NCBI RefSeq assembly: GCF_002575655.3
Contig: NC_053039.3
Location: 245,622,622 to 245,686,621 of the forward strand
DNA: 64,000 nucleotides
Source of the DNA: Aegilops tauschii subsp. strangulata
Taxonomy: Eukaryota > Streptophyta > Magnoliopsida > Poales > Poaceae
Direction of reading: 5' to 3'
Within the stretch, counting starts at the first letter, position 1, and every line of letters starts with the position of its first letter. The position numbers were made by a program, and so were the translations under genes. Positions 36,783 to 48,625 of this stretch are shown piece after piece. The notes under the pieces were generated by a model that saw only the letters and a list, made by a program, of their open reading frames with translations, did no database searches and was not told the origin of the DNA.

Positions 36783-37274
36783 CTAAACACCGGCACCAGC
36801 GTCCTCCGCCTCGCCTCGGACTTGCCGGAGGTGCGATAGGGCGCATTGCTCGCGCGCGTTGGCCCTTTCCATGCCGGCGTGGTCCACCGAAGCTTCAGCT
36901 TCTAAGCGGGAAACCCACTTGACGAGCTTGTAGTAAAATTCGGCGTCGCGAACGCATGCGTGCCCGACAGCCTCCAGGGCTATTTGCCGGGCGCCGGCCT
37001 CCATGTAGTCGGCCCAGTTGCAGGCGCTCTGCTCGTGACTCAGAGCGTCGGTGCGCTGCTGCTCCATGTCCCGCTGGCGGTGCAAATCGGCCATACGCTA
37101 CTCCTCCGCCAGGCGGTCGCGCTCCAACAACTCCTCATACTCCACATTGCCATCTAAAGACCGATAGAATTCCTCATCCCTCCGTCCGCGTTCCGGTGAA
37201 AAACCGACCACTAGTTCCGATGGTGACCGCCTCCGACGTCGCCTATCGCGGACGGGCGGGGGCATGGCGGACAT
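36783..37274 (-). pseudogene. Basic/helical protein gene within the CACTA-like element, one nonsense codon
   Basis: From an ATG at 37274 the frame gives an arginine-rich N-terminus (VRDRRRRRRSPSELV), a segment ending VEYEELLERDRLAEE, a TAG stop at 37098-37100, and then in the same frame the rest (MADLHRQRDMEQQRTDAL; WADYMEAGARQIALEAVG; FYYKLVKWVSRLEAEASVDH) to 36783. The whole is about 162 residues and looks alpha-helical. Similar small proteins recur in Triticeae CACTA elements as far as I recall; their function is unknown. A single substitution is enough to explain the stop. Confidence 0.55.
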
Positions 37275-37668
37275 GGCGAGAGCGAGGATAAGTGGCGAGC
37301 GATGTCGGGCCGGTGGGGGCTTATGAGGATAGGGCGAGTTGGGTGATGGTGCCACCGGAAAAGCCCGGGAAACAGTAATTATAGGCGGAAGGTAGGCGAA
37401 CCAGCGTGTCGCGGCAAACGCAACGGTCATCGCGGTCATCGAAATTCAATGCATAAGCAGGCATGGCTTAGCGCTCCAGCTTGACGTGGAAAACTAGAAA
37501 AACTCAAATTATGAATGTGCCGTCCCGTCCCATCAGTGGTGCGTCCCGTCCGTGCTAGGTCGCACACTGGCATGGCGGTCAAATGAGTGCACTCGAATCA
37601 TCCAGATGAGGTACTCCCTCCTTGTCAAAAATGATTCCACCACTTATCATCTACCTTGGTTGGTGAGA

Positions 37669-37833
37669 TTTTTGAATTAGGCCCTGCAAACCGGAAAGGA
37701 GGATGTACGTGCGTGATCCGCTATTTATCCGTGTAGGATCGAGTAGGTCGTTTTTTGAATTGAGCCCTGCAAACTGGAAAGGAGGTAGTACGTGTGTGAT
37801 CCGCTATTTATTTGTGTAGGATCGAGTAGGTCG
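37669..37833. repeat. Tandem repeat, two units of about 82 bp
   Basis: Unit one (37669-37750) and unit two (37751-37833) both run from TTTTTGAATT through GCAAACYGGAAAGGAGG and GTGATCCGCTATTTAT to GTAGGATCGAGTAGGTCG. A third, partial copy of the last part follows near 37845-37862. Confidence 0.8.
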
Positions 37834-38088
37834 GATAGTGTACATGTAGGATCGAGTAGGTCAGATGGTGTACGTATATGATCACATTAGCTGATGAACA
37901 TTCGCTGGGAGATATGGCATTTGCGAACGTTTTTGCTGGCAGTTTCTTCAGATTCGCATGGCATTTTCTTCATCGCAGCTTGTCAGTTTCTCCAGAGGTA
38001 GGCATTTTTATTCAAAAAACTGCTACTTTGGATCTTGTGTCGCAACTAAAACTGCCAGGAGCGCATTAGTAGGCTAGCTAGTGATCGA

Positions 38089-38168
38089 TCAGTAACTTGT
38101 AAACACTGAGCGAACAGAAATAAGGAACTGTTAGTAACTTGTAAACACTGAGAACACAGAAATAAGGA
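38089..38168. repeat. Tandem repeat, two units of about 40 bp
   Basis: AGTAACTTGTAAACACTGAG followed by AACAGAAATAAGGA-like sequence occurs twice in a row. Confidence 0.75.
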
Positions 38169-39667
38169 TCATGTTGTGCACAACAGTAAGAGCCGATCCG
38201 TTCAAAATGTTCACACGAGACTCACATGCCTGGCATTGTAATATGTTCACATTAGTAGCCCAAACTCAAAACCAACTATTACGATTCCCATACATAAGAT
38301 CAACATGTTAATGCATCCCAATGATTCTTAGATCATATACAAATATGTAGCTCCAAAAGCAAAGATCTAGAAAAAACATCTGTTCTTCCTACTAACATGG
38401 ATGCTTCTCTTGGCCAATATTCATAGAGTGAAAGACAAATTTGTTTGTGAAGTCTACAATTCCTCTTGCAGACGTAACTTTCACCAACAGCTGGAGTGAC
38501 TATGTTGGCCAATAAAGCACTGAAGCTCCAAAAGCAATGAAGCACCTAGTGTTGGCCAATAAATAGTACAATACTACTTTTCTGCAGTCCATGAAGTGAC
38601 TATCCAATCTTTCTGTGTCTATTTTCAAATGGCACTGCACGCAGTGACTATACTATTCTCTTGTGCAGTTCAACCAAAATTGCGGTCACTTTGTTTGTTT
38701 GCCAAATAGCAATGGGCAGACATATCTGTCTGCACAAATATCAAGTAGCTAGTAAACATATACCCCACCTTGTATTTTCGGTTTAAACACGTCTCTTCCG
38801 CTTAGCATCTGTCATGTTTTTCACTGGACAATTTGATACAGTCATGTTTTGCCCTGGACAATTTCATACTGAATTGATTTGCTGGTTCAGAGCAGAAATA
38901 TAGCGCCTATTCTTCATCAGACCAAGGATATCCATGTTCGCAGTGATGGAAGAGGTGAAATCGATACAACCGAAATTGAGCATCCAATCATTGAATCTTG
39001 TCCCGCACCTTCAATGTAGGTCCACCCTGCCAATAAATTCACATGCAAACCACTACTATTACTATCTAATGACAGTACAAAAAGAGTAGCAAGATAGTAG
39101 CAAACCATGTACCTTCGTAATGAACAGCTCATAGTCCCACCAATTGGATATAAAGGTTTGGAAGAAAACATGCTCCTAATGTTGAACCATTTGGACTTTT
39201 TGTGCAGTTCCACTAAAATCGAGCATCCCTGTTTGCATAGATATTGAAATTGTGATTACTATAAAAGCGGCACTAGTTGAAGCATAGACTCACAAATATA
39301 AGCATTCCAATTTTTAATGGGAAAAGGTAGCAAGACTGTTTCTAACCACCTGTTTGAAGGAATAAATAAGGCAACAACGGCTGATGTCAGGAAGGCATAC
39401 ATAGTTTATTCTGAAAGATTGAGCCATTCCTGACCTTTCCTCTTCTTTTAAGCATATTTTGTGCAGTTCAACTAAAATAAAATGCCATCACCGCCTTGAC
39501 AATTCAGTGACACTGTACACAAGGAAATGACTTAACATTACATCATGATCTCAGATATGTAGTCGACAGGCATTAGAGACAAACATATAGACCTCCTCCA
39601 ATAACATAATGAACATTAATTTTAACAAAGTTGTGACTAGCTTTACCGGGATAATTTGAGTGAACTC

Positions 39668-39752
39668 TACACCCTCTGTTCCTTAATATAAGACGTTTTC
39701 GCAGTTCAATTTAAAGTACCCAAACGTCTAGTATTTAGAAAAACAAGTAGTA
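39668..39752. repeat. Degenerate Stowaway-like MITE
   Basis: It reads CACCCTCTGTTCCTTAATAT, then AAGACGTTT, with a diverged inverted half (AAACGTCTAGTATTTAG) 50 bp on. This is the layout of the small Stowaway MITEs that start CTCCCTCYGTTCCTTAATAT; the right end is mutated. Confidence 0.5.
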
Positions 39753-40837
39753 GTTTTCTTGAGCTCATATCTGGGAAAGCTTGCCACACTTTATATATGT
39801 CCATACGCTAATGCAACACCATTCGAATAGTACAAATATACACTAATCCAGTGGCTAGTGCAACAGTAGAGTAGTTATTTTATTATAGGGTACAGTACAA
39901 TGGTTTTACTGAACAGATTTCCATAAGCTCTAGCACTGGAAGATTTCTATAACAATTAACAATACAAAATGTAAAGGTAACAAGTTTCAGCATTGGTATA
40001 CTAGCTGTGCAAGAGCATTAAACCAAATACAAAAAGTCTGAAGGTAACTAGCATTATTAACTAATGACAATATAAAAAATTTCAAACCATGTACCTTCAA
40101 GGTAAATATCATTTCGAACTCGAGGGGACCTAAAAATTGCTATCCCAATCTTGATAATCGATCAAACATAAAAACTTGATCGAACGAATCAAGAGAACAG
40201 CTGGAGGAGGAGGTGCCCACTCTTGACCTTTCCTCTTGACACTGTACAAAAAAAATTGAGTTATCTCATGAAAATGAGGTATGTAATCTATAAGCATTAA
40301 CAGTGCAAAAATCTGAAGGTAGTAACAAGATTCATCATTGGTATACTAGCTGTGCAACAACATTAGAATGCCATAGCTGAAAAATCTTTAATGCATCCAC
40401 AATCAACAGCTAACCCTGAAATAATCCAGTGACATTAAATGGCATTGCTTAAATTTATCGGTGGCATTAGACTGAGTGTGGCATTAGTTAAATGTGGCAT
40501 CACTTTAGCAGTAGCATTGCTTGACTTGACCGCTGGCGTTATACTAACAGCAAAAAAGTGGCAATAAGAGCATGGGAGGCCCATCCGGACAGTGGGCGCA
40601 CCAGTACGATGTACCTCCACGGACGCATAGAGTGGCGAGGGAGGTATGGTTGCCCAGAGCAACAAATAACCAGGCAGCATATGTGGATTACGTCCCATTT
40701 TTGTTCTCTTTAGCTACTGATTTTCCCCTTTTCAACCTAGATGCAGTTTCGATGCCTAGTCTCTTGGAGAGTACAGTCTCCCTTCCTTTCCTTATTCAAC
40801 CCAGACATGGATTAGTCTGCATGAAGTAGGGTTTCCT

Positions 40838-41071
40838 TTAATAGTGAAAGTTAAGGTTTTCGTCTGCGTGACCAGTAGAGTAGAGGATAGCAAAATGGGA
40901 AGATGGTGGAGTGGAAAAAGATCCACATGCAGCGACGTGGCAGATGGGGCAATAGAACAAGGGTATGGTTCGAAAAGAGGTAGCATACCTAAGGGTCGGC
41001 GGGAAGTGGCTTCGCTCGTGGTTGTCGTCCTCCGCACACACTACGGTAGTGAGCTTGGGGATGGAGGCCAT
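40838..41071 (-). CDS. Small ORF divergent to the DUF295 gene, hypothetical
   Basis: A 77-codon frame starts MASIPKLTTVVCAEDDNHER at 41071 and ends with an HY-stop at 40838. It contains a few paired Cys residues (FYCPICHVAAC) but no known domain. It points away from the DUF295 gene 650 bp to the right. There is no supporting splice site, promoter or homology that I can name, so it may be chance. Confidence 0.2.
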   Translation of the reverse strand: MASIPKLTTVVCAEDDNHERSHFPPTLRYATSFRTIPLFYCPICHVAACGSFSTPPSSHFAILYSTGHADENLNFHY

Positions 41072-41722
41072 CCCGGGCGGGCGCTAGGTCTAAGAGGACA
41101 ACCTTGTCGTCAGTGCGTGACCTCGCTCGCCGACAACGAGTGCGTCAACGCTGCACTTCCTTTTCTTCCCCCGCGGATCTATGACCACCGGTGAGGTGGG
41201 AGAGAGAGGCCGTCTTTTTTAGATCTCGAGAGAGGGTGATAGTGTGAGAAGCAAGTGGGCAGCCCTTAGCTAGAAAGCGCTGAAGCTCCAGCCTACATAC
41301 TATCTTTTTATACTAATAGTACTAGATGTGGAGTAGTGGTAGAGTAGTTTATATTTTCTCTGCATACAGTCCCAATTGGTCGTGCTTCAAAACTGAACGG
41401 CATGCCATTAAAAAAATAAAGGCCGATAACTAATGCAGCACCTCGGGCCAACGCGGCCAGATAGCATTTTGCATGAGAAATTACACACCATGTTTCGTTG
41501 ACATGTGGTCCCGTTCCAACATGTCAGTGAGACGACGGCGAGTCCATTTGTACAATTTCCGAACGGATGTCTATGTAGGCCGGGGCGCCTCTTCGTGTAC
41601 CGTGGCAACCGTCCACCAACTCTTCGTCTTTCCCTCTCGATTTGGAACTGTTGTCGCATGCTCTTACTCCCTTCTCCATTTGCCTTCACCCTTCCTTCTG
41701 CCACTGTTCGATCATCTTCTCC

Positions 41723-43124
41723 ATGGAGGGAACATGCCGGAAACGACCCCGTTATTCTTGCCCCGATCTGAAAGATGACATGGTGGAGGAACTCATTGAT
41801 CGGTGCGATGTCATCACCTCGGCTAGCATGGCAGGTTCGTTCAAGACCATTCTCGACTCAACTAATAACATCATTACAAGGAACCCGAGGGTCCAGGAGC
41901 GGTTTGATATCCCCTATCTTCTTCGCCATGACCCGGCTGACTGGCGCACGGACGACGGATGCCTCGCCTTGTGCAAGTTGGTACTGCTTGATAACGATAC
42001 GTGTGATGTTAAGATGCCATCGCTTGAGGGTAAGGCTTGGGCAGGCGCAAATGGAGATTGGGTTGTTTATATTGGGTACAACTGGGAGTGGGAACTTGTG
42101 AATGTGTACACTCGTCACCGGGTTCCACTTCCAAAAATCTCAGACTGCCCAGAGGTTGAGCACACCGGTATTCTACGTACGTTCAACTATGATCATGGTG
42201 ACTGTCGTCTACAGAAGATAGCAATTTGTCAAGTTCCCGATCGCTCTTGGGGTTATATGAATGCTTGTGTTGTCGCTATCTTCGACAAGCTTGTTTCCTT
42301 CCTTCATGGTTCGACTAGATGGATATTGCTCAAAAATCAGTTTCTATACACGGATGAGTACTGTGATGCAATTCAATACGAGGGTCTTGTGTTTGCTGCC
42401 ACCACTCGTGGCACTGTTTTTGCATGGAATCCTTATGCTTTCGGTATGTTTGTCTTCCACCGTAATTATAATTGTTTTTTTGAAACGGAGTAATTATAAT
42501 TGTTTCATCCACATGCATGCGGGTTAGCTAATTTCTCTTTACTAATTAACCTTCTTGTATTTCCAAGGTCATGTGAACATTCCACCACCTATACTTGACG
42601 ATGATGATGATCACGAGCATGGGGACCCATATACTCAATGGTGCCTGGCAACTTATTCCGATGGATCACCTCTTCTTGTCTTTATACATGGCACTGCTGA
42701 TGTTACTAAGGAAGCAGGTGTTGTCTCCCATGGTCGCACTCTCTGGACCTATTCCAACATCCGTTGCAGGGTATTCGGGATGGATACTACTGTGCTAGTG
42801 CCAACACCTTCTCCCTGTTTTAGTATTAATACTCTTGGAGGAAACTCGCTCTTCCTTGGACAAAACTATCCAATGATGGTGAAAGGCGATCTAACTACTG
42901 TTGACACAACGCTACTACCATTTATGAGAAGCAACTGTATCTATACATCGGACATTGCTATAGTTCCCTACCGTGGCTATCACAATATGCATCCTGACAT
43001 AGGCCGCTTCAGCCTGGATGATCAGTCCTGCGTTGGTCTCGAGATTGACAGTAGCCGCCCCTTCCCAGAGACTCACTTGTGGTTCAAAGCAAGCGTTTCC
43101 AACGCCGAGGATTGGTTGAGCTGA
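41723..43124 (+). CDS. DUF295 (F-box-associated) protein, intact copy
   Basis: Two exons, 41723-42443 and 42568-43124, join across a 124-bp intron with TCG/GTATGT donor and TTCCAAG acceptor (phase 1), giving 425 residues. The N-terminus has a weak F-box-like helix (LKDDMVEELIDRC). Hallmarks of the plant DUF295 propeller family follow: NGDWVVYI, WELVNVYTRHRVPLP, VVAIFDKLVSFL, STRWILLKNQF, DAIQYEGLVFA and, in exon 2, NTLGGNSLFLGQNYP and the end SLDDQSCVGLEID. An acidic DDDDDHEH stretch follows the splice site. A possible polyadenylation signal AATAAA is at 43224-43229. Such proteins are thought to act in SCF ubiquitin ligases; the partner is unknown. The start was chosen because upstream homology with unit 2 is not codon-like. 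Confidence 0.85.
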
Positions 43125-43916
43125 AGTTCATTTCATTGCTTGTTATTTGTTGTGTGATGAAAACTTTAGTATTTACTAGAATCTATCATCGTTGTCGTTG
43201 TGGGTTCATGACCTGTTGTATGTAATAAAATGATATGCCTGTGATAAACTTACTAAATTTATGAATGGCTTTCGAGTCGCTTCTCTGAGTGGGTGCTGCG
43301 ACGAGGCAAAAAAAAATTCTGAATACATAATTGTACGTGCATTGCAACAGGTTATCGGATGAGTCTAATCAACAATAGTACTACTACTATTTGTACTAGC
43401 TTCACATGCTTCGCGCGTCGGGCGGGTGCTTTTACTGTAGCTGCGAATCCCATCATCCTAGGTCCTCGGATGAGTCCAGTAGAAATTGCATTATGATGTT
43501 CGGGTTCACACTTTCAAAACTGCTGCACTATCTCTACGTCTATGTATATGTAATACAACAAGTTTTAGACTTGAGACCAGCCACCCACCCTCACAAAGAA
43601 CACTTTTTAACCTAGCACAGACTGCAGGAAATTTGGCCACAGTGTGAGGTGATCCATATGTTAATGTGTTTGCTGTACATAACCAGCACCTTGAATCCTC
43701 GATATATGTAGTAGGGTGGCATGGGCCAGAACAAGCATTCACGTCCAGGAGTACGGCACACGCAACCAGCATGACTTCCATCTGACACCATATTTCTTGG
43801 AGTCCGTGCTACAACTATCTCTTCAACCTCATTGTTTCTCTAACTCAGCCATCGGGGGGCGGGCGAGGTGGGGGTTTGCCGATAGTCGGTTTCCTCAACT
43901 GCGGTCCCACTTGTAA
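43125..43916 (+). other. 3' flank of the DUF295 gene (unit 1)
   Basis: This contains the 3' untranslated region and spacer. No further gene is visible. The last 250 bp align with 56650-56862 of unit 2, ending at the insertion point of element H. Confidence 0.6.
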
Positions 43917-44121
43917 GGCCAACTCCAACGCACGACCCCAAACAGACCTCCGTTTTGCCCGGATTCTGTCCGTTTGGGTAGGGCAATGGGGTCATGTCCG
44001 GGCCATTTCCCGGATGCGGTGGCCGTGCGCCCAACGCGTGGACGCATCCCGGCTGCGTACATTTTTCTTTGCAAACACATATCTTTTTTTCATCATTTGA
44101 TTTTTGGTACATGGAAATACA

Positions 44122-44705
44122 TCACCAAAATTTGACTAGAAAAGCAAGACCTAAGAAAACAAGAACCACAAGAATACATTTTAGAAGATATCCAACTTCC
44201 ATAACTGCTCCTGTAAGTTGGATTAGTGTCTTCTCAATGCATTCATTGTTGATCTGCGAAGGCTCGATCTTGCGTGCTTCTTTCTTCTTCGAGTGTAAAG
44301 AAATAGACGTTGCTTCCTCGCATCTAGTCTCATGTCTAGCCTCTATTCTATCAACAAGTGCACTAGTCTCATCTCTAGCCTCTGTGCTAGCTAAAAGTGC
44401 ACGAACATCTACTAAATTGTGCTCTATCAATATATCGATGTACACTTGTTCCCAATACCAAAACTTGCATCCATTCTACACAATAAAATTTTAAGTTAGC
44501 ACAACTAGTCTAATCTGAGAGCACAACCGAAGCTAGTAGCACATACCCCATTGGTTGAGCACTTGATGAACACCCATCCAGGATGTTTCGGTGTTCTAGA
44601 CACGCGGCGCAAGACCTTCTTTGGGCAGTCGTCGCACGTAATGAGTGGCAACGATGCGCCGACGAGCTTTTGGGCCAGCACCGAGCCCGGCCGACCGCCA
44701 TTCAT
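44122..44705 (-). CDS. GRF-type zinc-finger protein within element H
   Basis: Two exons on the minus strand, 44705-44547 and 44475-44122, are joined by a 71-bp phase-0 intron (GGG/GTATGT donor, GTGTAG acceptor), giving 170 residues. Splicing unites the zf-GRF signature: CDDC, RTPKHPGWVFIKC, then NGCKFWYWEQVYID, with four Cys residues and the FWYWE motif. A charged coiled-coil-like part follows (LLASTEARDETSALVDRIEA) and a hydrophobic C-terminal segment (LLKCILVVLVFLGLAFLV) that could span a membrane. GRF fingers bind single-stranded nucleic acid in some DNA-repair enzymes; plant stand-alone versions are of unknown role. The ATG follows an in-frame stop. No break is seen, but the promoter side is now separated by element B. 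Confidence 0.65.
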
Positions 44706-44753
44706 GTATCTGCCGGCGGACCGCCGCGGTGTAGATCCAAGCGGCTAGAGGAG

Positions 44754-45235
44754 TGAGGGAGTCCTGGACTAAGGGGTCCTCGGGCATCCGTCCTGTTATC
44801 CATGGGCCGGACTGATGGGCTGTGAAGACATAAAGGCCGAAGGCTGTACCCGTGTCCAGATTGGACTCTCCTTGGCGTGGAAGGCAAGCTTGGCGACCGA
44901 TTATGAAGATTCCTTCTTATGTAACCGACTCTATGTAAACCCTAGATCCCCCCGGTGCGTATATAAACCAGAGGGGGTAGTCCGGAAAGGAGACACATTC
45001 ATTACCATAATCATACAGACTAGAATTCTAGGGTTTAGCCATTACGATCTCATGGTAGATCAACTCTTGTAACACTCATATTCATCAAGATCAATCAAGC
45101 GGGAAGTAGGGTGTTACCTCCATAGAGAGGGCCCGAACCTGGGTAAACATCGTGTCCCCCGTCTCCTGTTACCATCGATCCTAGACGCACAGTTCGGGAC
45201 CCCCTACCCGAGATCCGCCGGTTTTGACAACGACA
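44754..45235 (+). repeat. 5' LTR of element B
   Basis: It starts TGAGGGAGTCCTGG and ends AACGACA; the next bases TTGGTGCTTTCATTGAGAG mark the start of the internal region. A TATATAAACCAGAGGG core lies near 44961. Confidence 0.92.
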
Positions 45236-45261
45236 TTGGTGCTTTCATTGAGAGTTCCACT

Positions 45262-48200
45262 ATGCCGTCGACAAAGGGTTCGATGGCCCCTTCAATCATG
45301 GATAATGACGCTGTCCAAGGAGGAACCTTCCTCCCCAGACAGATTTTTGTGTTCGGCGGCTTCGTACTGCGGGCCAACTCGCTTGGCCATCTAGAGCAGG
45401 TCGATAGCTATGCCCCTGGCCATCAGGTCAGATTTGGAAGCTTGAACTACATCGCGGATATCCGTGGAGACTTGATCTTCAATGGGTTTGAGACCGCGGC
45501 ATCGCTCCCCCTCGCTCCGATGAACATGACTTAAATCTATCATCGGATCACATCCAGGAGATGGTTCCTGTTGCTGCAAGGACCTTAGAACCAGAGCAGA
45601 TCGTGCCATCCAAAGCCATAGAGTCCGCGGCGTTGGAGCCGCACACGGACTCAACACCCTGCAATATTTGCGTCAACGGAACTTCGGACTCGCCTTCGGC
45701 TATAAGTTCCGGACCGTGTACGCCTGCGGACACTGAGCTAGATCGGTTGTCGATCTTCGAATTCAGCGCCACAGACGTTTTCCAGCACTCACCTTTGGGC
45801 GATGTGCTGAACTCTTTAAAGAATTTGTCCTTGGAGAAGGACTCGCAGCCGAACTATGTTCGGTTCGAGTTAGAGGCTGATGATGGGGAATTTTGCTTCC
45901 CACCCGCCACCCACTTCATAGCTACCGTCGAGGACTTAACTGACGAGCTCGATTATGGCTCCGAAGACATCGGCGGTATGGACGACGATGCCGACAAGGA
46001 TCAAGGCCAAGACCCGCCATTCACTGTTCGTTGGATAGCCACCTCTTCGTACGACGTGTACATGGTTGATACACCTAAAGGATTTGGCGACGACAAAGAA
46101 GAGCCAGATGCGAATAAACCCTTTGAGACGCAGTCCAGGTGCCGGCGCCCTAAACGCCGCTCTAAGTCACGTCGCTCAAAAGACAGCAACACCGGAACCG
46201 GAGAAAATAGTACTCCTGACAACGCCGAAAACAATGAAGACCCTGTTGGAGCAACATCCGAACAAGAGGAACAAGACAACGAGCAAGTTAACCCTGATAA
46301 ACAGGCCACGCCCAATGACCCGGATGATGATAGTTATCGTCCACCCTCCGAGGATGATGAGAGGCTTGGCAATGAGGACTTCATCGTGCCTGAAGCACCC
46401 CTCGAGCAGGAGCGCTTTAAGCGCCAGCTCATAGCTACTACAAGAAGCCTAAAGAAAAAGCAGCAACAGCTCCAAGCAGATCAAGACCTACTCATTGACA
46501 GATGGACCGATGTCCTCGCAGCCGAAGAATACGGCCTCAAGCGCCCAGCCAAGAGTTACCCAAAACACAGACTGCTACCTCAGTTTCATGAGGAGGCACC
46601 AGATCACATACCTCCCTCGCGCAATGTGGACCGACCACCACGTGGTCGGGATAGTGCAGCGGACCGACCACCCCGCGGTCAGGATAAAACGGCAACTCAG
46701 GCCGAACAACAGCCCGCCCCACCGCCTTGCAAAAACAGGGACGGAACAGCTCGGGACCATACATACGACCTTCGGCAGGAATTGGACAGTAGAGCAGGAC
46801 ACACCAGATTAATCTACGGATCGCGAGGACGCTTCCCTACTCGGGATAACAGCTACCTATTCGGACGTGACAAAGTTAATCACACCCGGACCGATAACCG
46901 CAGACGGACTTCATCGGAGGTGCACCGTGAGACGACCCGCTATAGAGGCACCGCACACCCTCTCTGCTTCACAGATGAGGTGCTGGATCACGAATTTCCC
47001 AAGGGGTTCAAGCCCGTCAATATTGAATCATACGATGGAACAACCGATCCCGCAGTGTGGATCGAAGATTTTATTCTCCACATCCACATGGCCCGAGGAG
47101 ATGACCTCCATGCTATCAAATACCTCCCATTAAAGCTCAAAGGACCAGCTCGACACTGGCTAAATAGTCTGCCTGAGAATTCCATCGGCAGTTGGGAGGA
47201 CTTGGAAGAGGCTTTCCTTGATAACTTCCAAGGAACTTATGTCCGGCCACCAGATGCCGATGACTTAAGCCACATAGTTCAACAACCTGGAGAATCAGCC
47301 AGAAAATTCTGGACTAGGTTCCTAACCAAAAAGAACCAGATTGTTGACTGTCCAGATGCCGAGGCCCTAGCGGCCTTCAAACACAACATCCGTGATGAAT
47401 GGCTAGCACGCCACCTCGGCCAAGAAAAGCGAAGTCTATGGCAGCCCTTATGGCACTCATGACCCGCTTTTGCGCGGGTGAGGACAGCTGGCTAGCTCGT
47501 AGCAAAAACACAGCCAGCGAGGCAGGCCCCTCCGAGGCCAAGAACAGCACCGGCAAGCTCCGGCGCAATAGACACAAACACCGAAGCAATGGTGACAACA
47601 CCGATGACACCACAGTTAACGCCGGATTCAGTGGCTCCAAGTCCGGCCAACGGAAGAAGCCCTACAAAAGAAACAATGAAGGACCTTCCAGCCTGGACCG
47701 CATACTCGACCACCCATGCCAGATACATGGTACCCCGGATAAACAAGCCAATCATACCAACAGGGATTGTTGGGTTTTCAAACAAGCTGGCAAGTTAAAT
47801 GCCGAAAACAAGGAAAAGGGATCACAAAGTGAGGACGAGGACGAAGAGCCCCGGCAGCCGAACACCGGGGGGCAGAAGAAATTTCCCCCTCAAGTCAAAA
47901 CGGTGAACATGATATACGCTACACACATCCCCAAGAGGGAGCGTAAGCAAGCACTTAGGGACGTCTATGCGGTAGAGCCAGTCGCCCCAAAATTCAATCC
48001 GTGGTCGTCATTCCCGATCACCTTCGATCGTCGAGATCACCCATCTAGTATCCGGCATGGCGGTTCAGCCGCACTGGTCCTCGACCCAATCATCGACGGA
48101 TTTCACCTAACACGAGTCCTAATGGATGGTGGTAGCAGCCTCAACCTGCTCTATCAAGATACAGTGCGGAAGATGGGCATTAATCCCTCATGAATCAAAC

Positions 48201-48625
48201 CCACAAAGACTACCTTTAAAGGAGTCATACTAGGCATAGAGGCCCGCTGTACGGGCTCAATCACGCTGGAGGTAGTCTTCGGTTCTCCGGACAACTTCCA
48301 AAGCAAAGAATTAATCTTCGATATCGTCCCCTTCCGCAGTGGCTACCATGCACTGCTCGGACGAACCGCGTTTGCTAGATTCAACGCAGTGCCACACTAT
48401 GCTTATCTCAAGCTCAAGATGCCCGGTCCACGCGGCGTCATCACAGTCAATGGCAATACTGAATGCTCCCTCCGACCAGAGGAGCATACCGCCGCCCTAG
48501 CAGCAGAGGTACAGAGCAGCCTTCTCAAGCAGCGCCATAATACGGCTACCGAGCCACTGGACATCATTAAGAGGTTCCGGACTACACTACAACAGGACAG
48601 CGCGACTAGTCAAGAGCTCGATTAG
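45262..48625 (+). pseudogene. gag-protease of element B, broken
   Basis: The product starts MPSTKGSMAPSIMDND at 45262. It has the same order as in element C: N-terminal part with FLPRQIFVFGGFVLRAN, a long acidic region, capsid core (GFKPVNIESYDG, WLNSLPENSIGSWEDLEE, QQPGESARK), zinc-knuckle CQIHGTPDKQANHTNRDC and protease motif LMDGGSSLNLLYQDTV, then PHYAYLKLKMPGPRG near the end. Breaks are a frame change near 45535, a one-base loss near 47430 compared with C, and TGA at 48191 where C reads Arg. Apart from these it is well kept: one frame of over 600 codons is open. No RT follows, so the proteins or enzymes for mobility must come from a partner element. Confidence 0.85.

Larger units (their letters stand above)
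32394..37450. mobile_element. CACTA-like DNA transposon, non-autonomous or decayed (limits approximate)
   Basis: The block starts near CACAACAAAAAAAGACAC and contains GC-rich subterminal arrays, an AT-rich part with many GCCCAT words, an inserted inverted repeat and a broken gene on the minus strand. This layout is typical of the large CACTA elements of Triticeae. I could not find a matching terminal repeat at the right, so the right limit is a guess. No transposase domain is visible. The short direct and inverted repeats explain the many chance reading frames seen here. Confidence 0.55.
37451..40837. other. AT-rich intergenic region without recognised gene
   Basis: No coding region is convincing. 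It holds a tandem repeat (37669-37833), a smaller one (38089-38168), a Stowaway-like remnant (39668-39752), a recurring phrase TTGTGCAGTTCAACTAAAAT-like at about 38667, 39200 and 39457, and a duplicated phrase GGTATACTAGCTGTGCAA at about 39996 and 40342. These look like decayed repeats or long-untranscribed flank of the DUF295 gene. Confidence 0.5.
41002..43916 (+). repeat. Tandem duplication, unit 1 (DUF295 gene and flanks)
   Basis: Sequence from GGGAAGTGGCTTCGCTCG (near 41000) to GGTCCCACTTGTAA (43916) is matched by unit 2 at 54214-56862. The match covers the upstream flank, the whole gene with its intron and the downstream flank ending in GGGGGTTTGCCGATAG. Unit 1 has about 370 bp more in the upstream flank (about 41120-41497). 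The units now lie 10 kb apart because H and B inserted between them. Confidence 0.8.
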
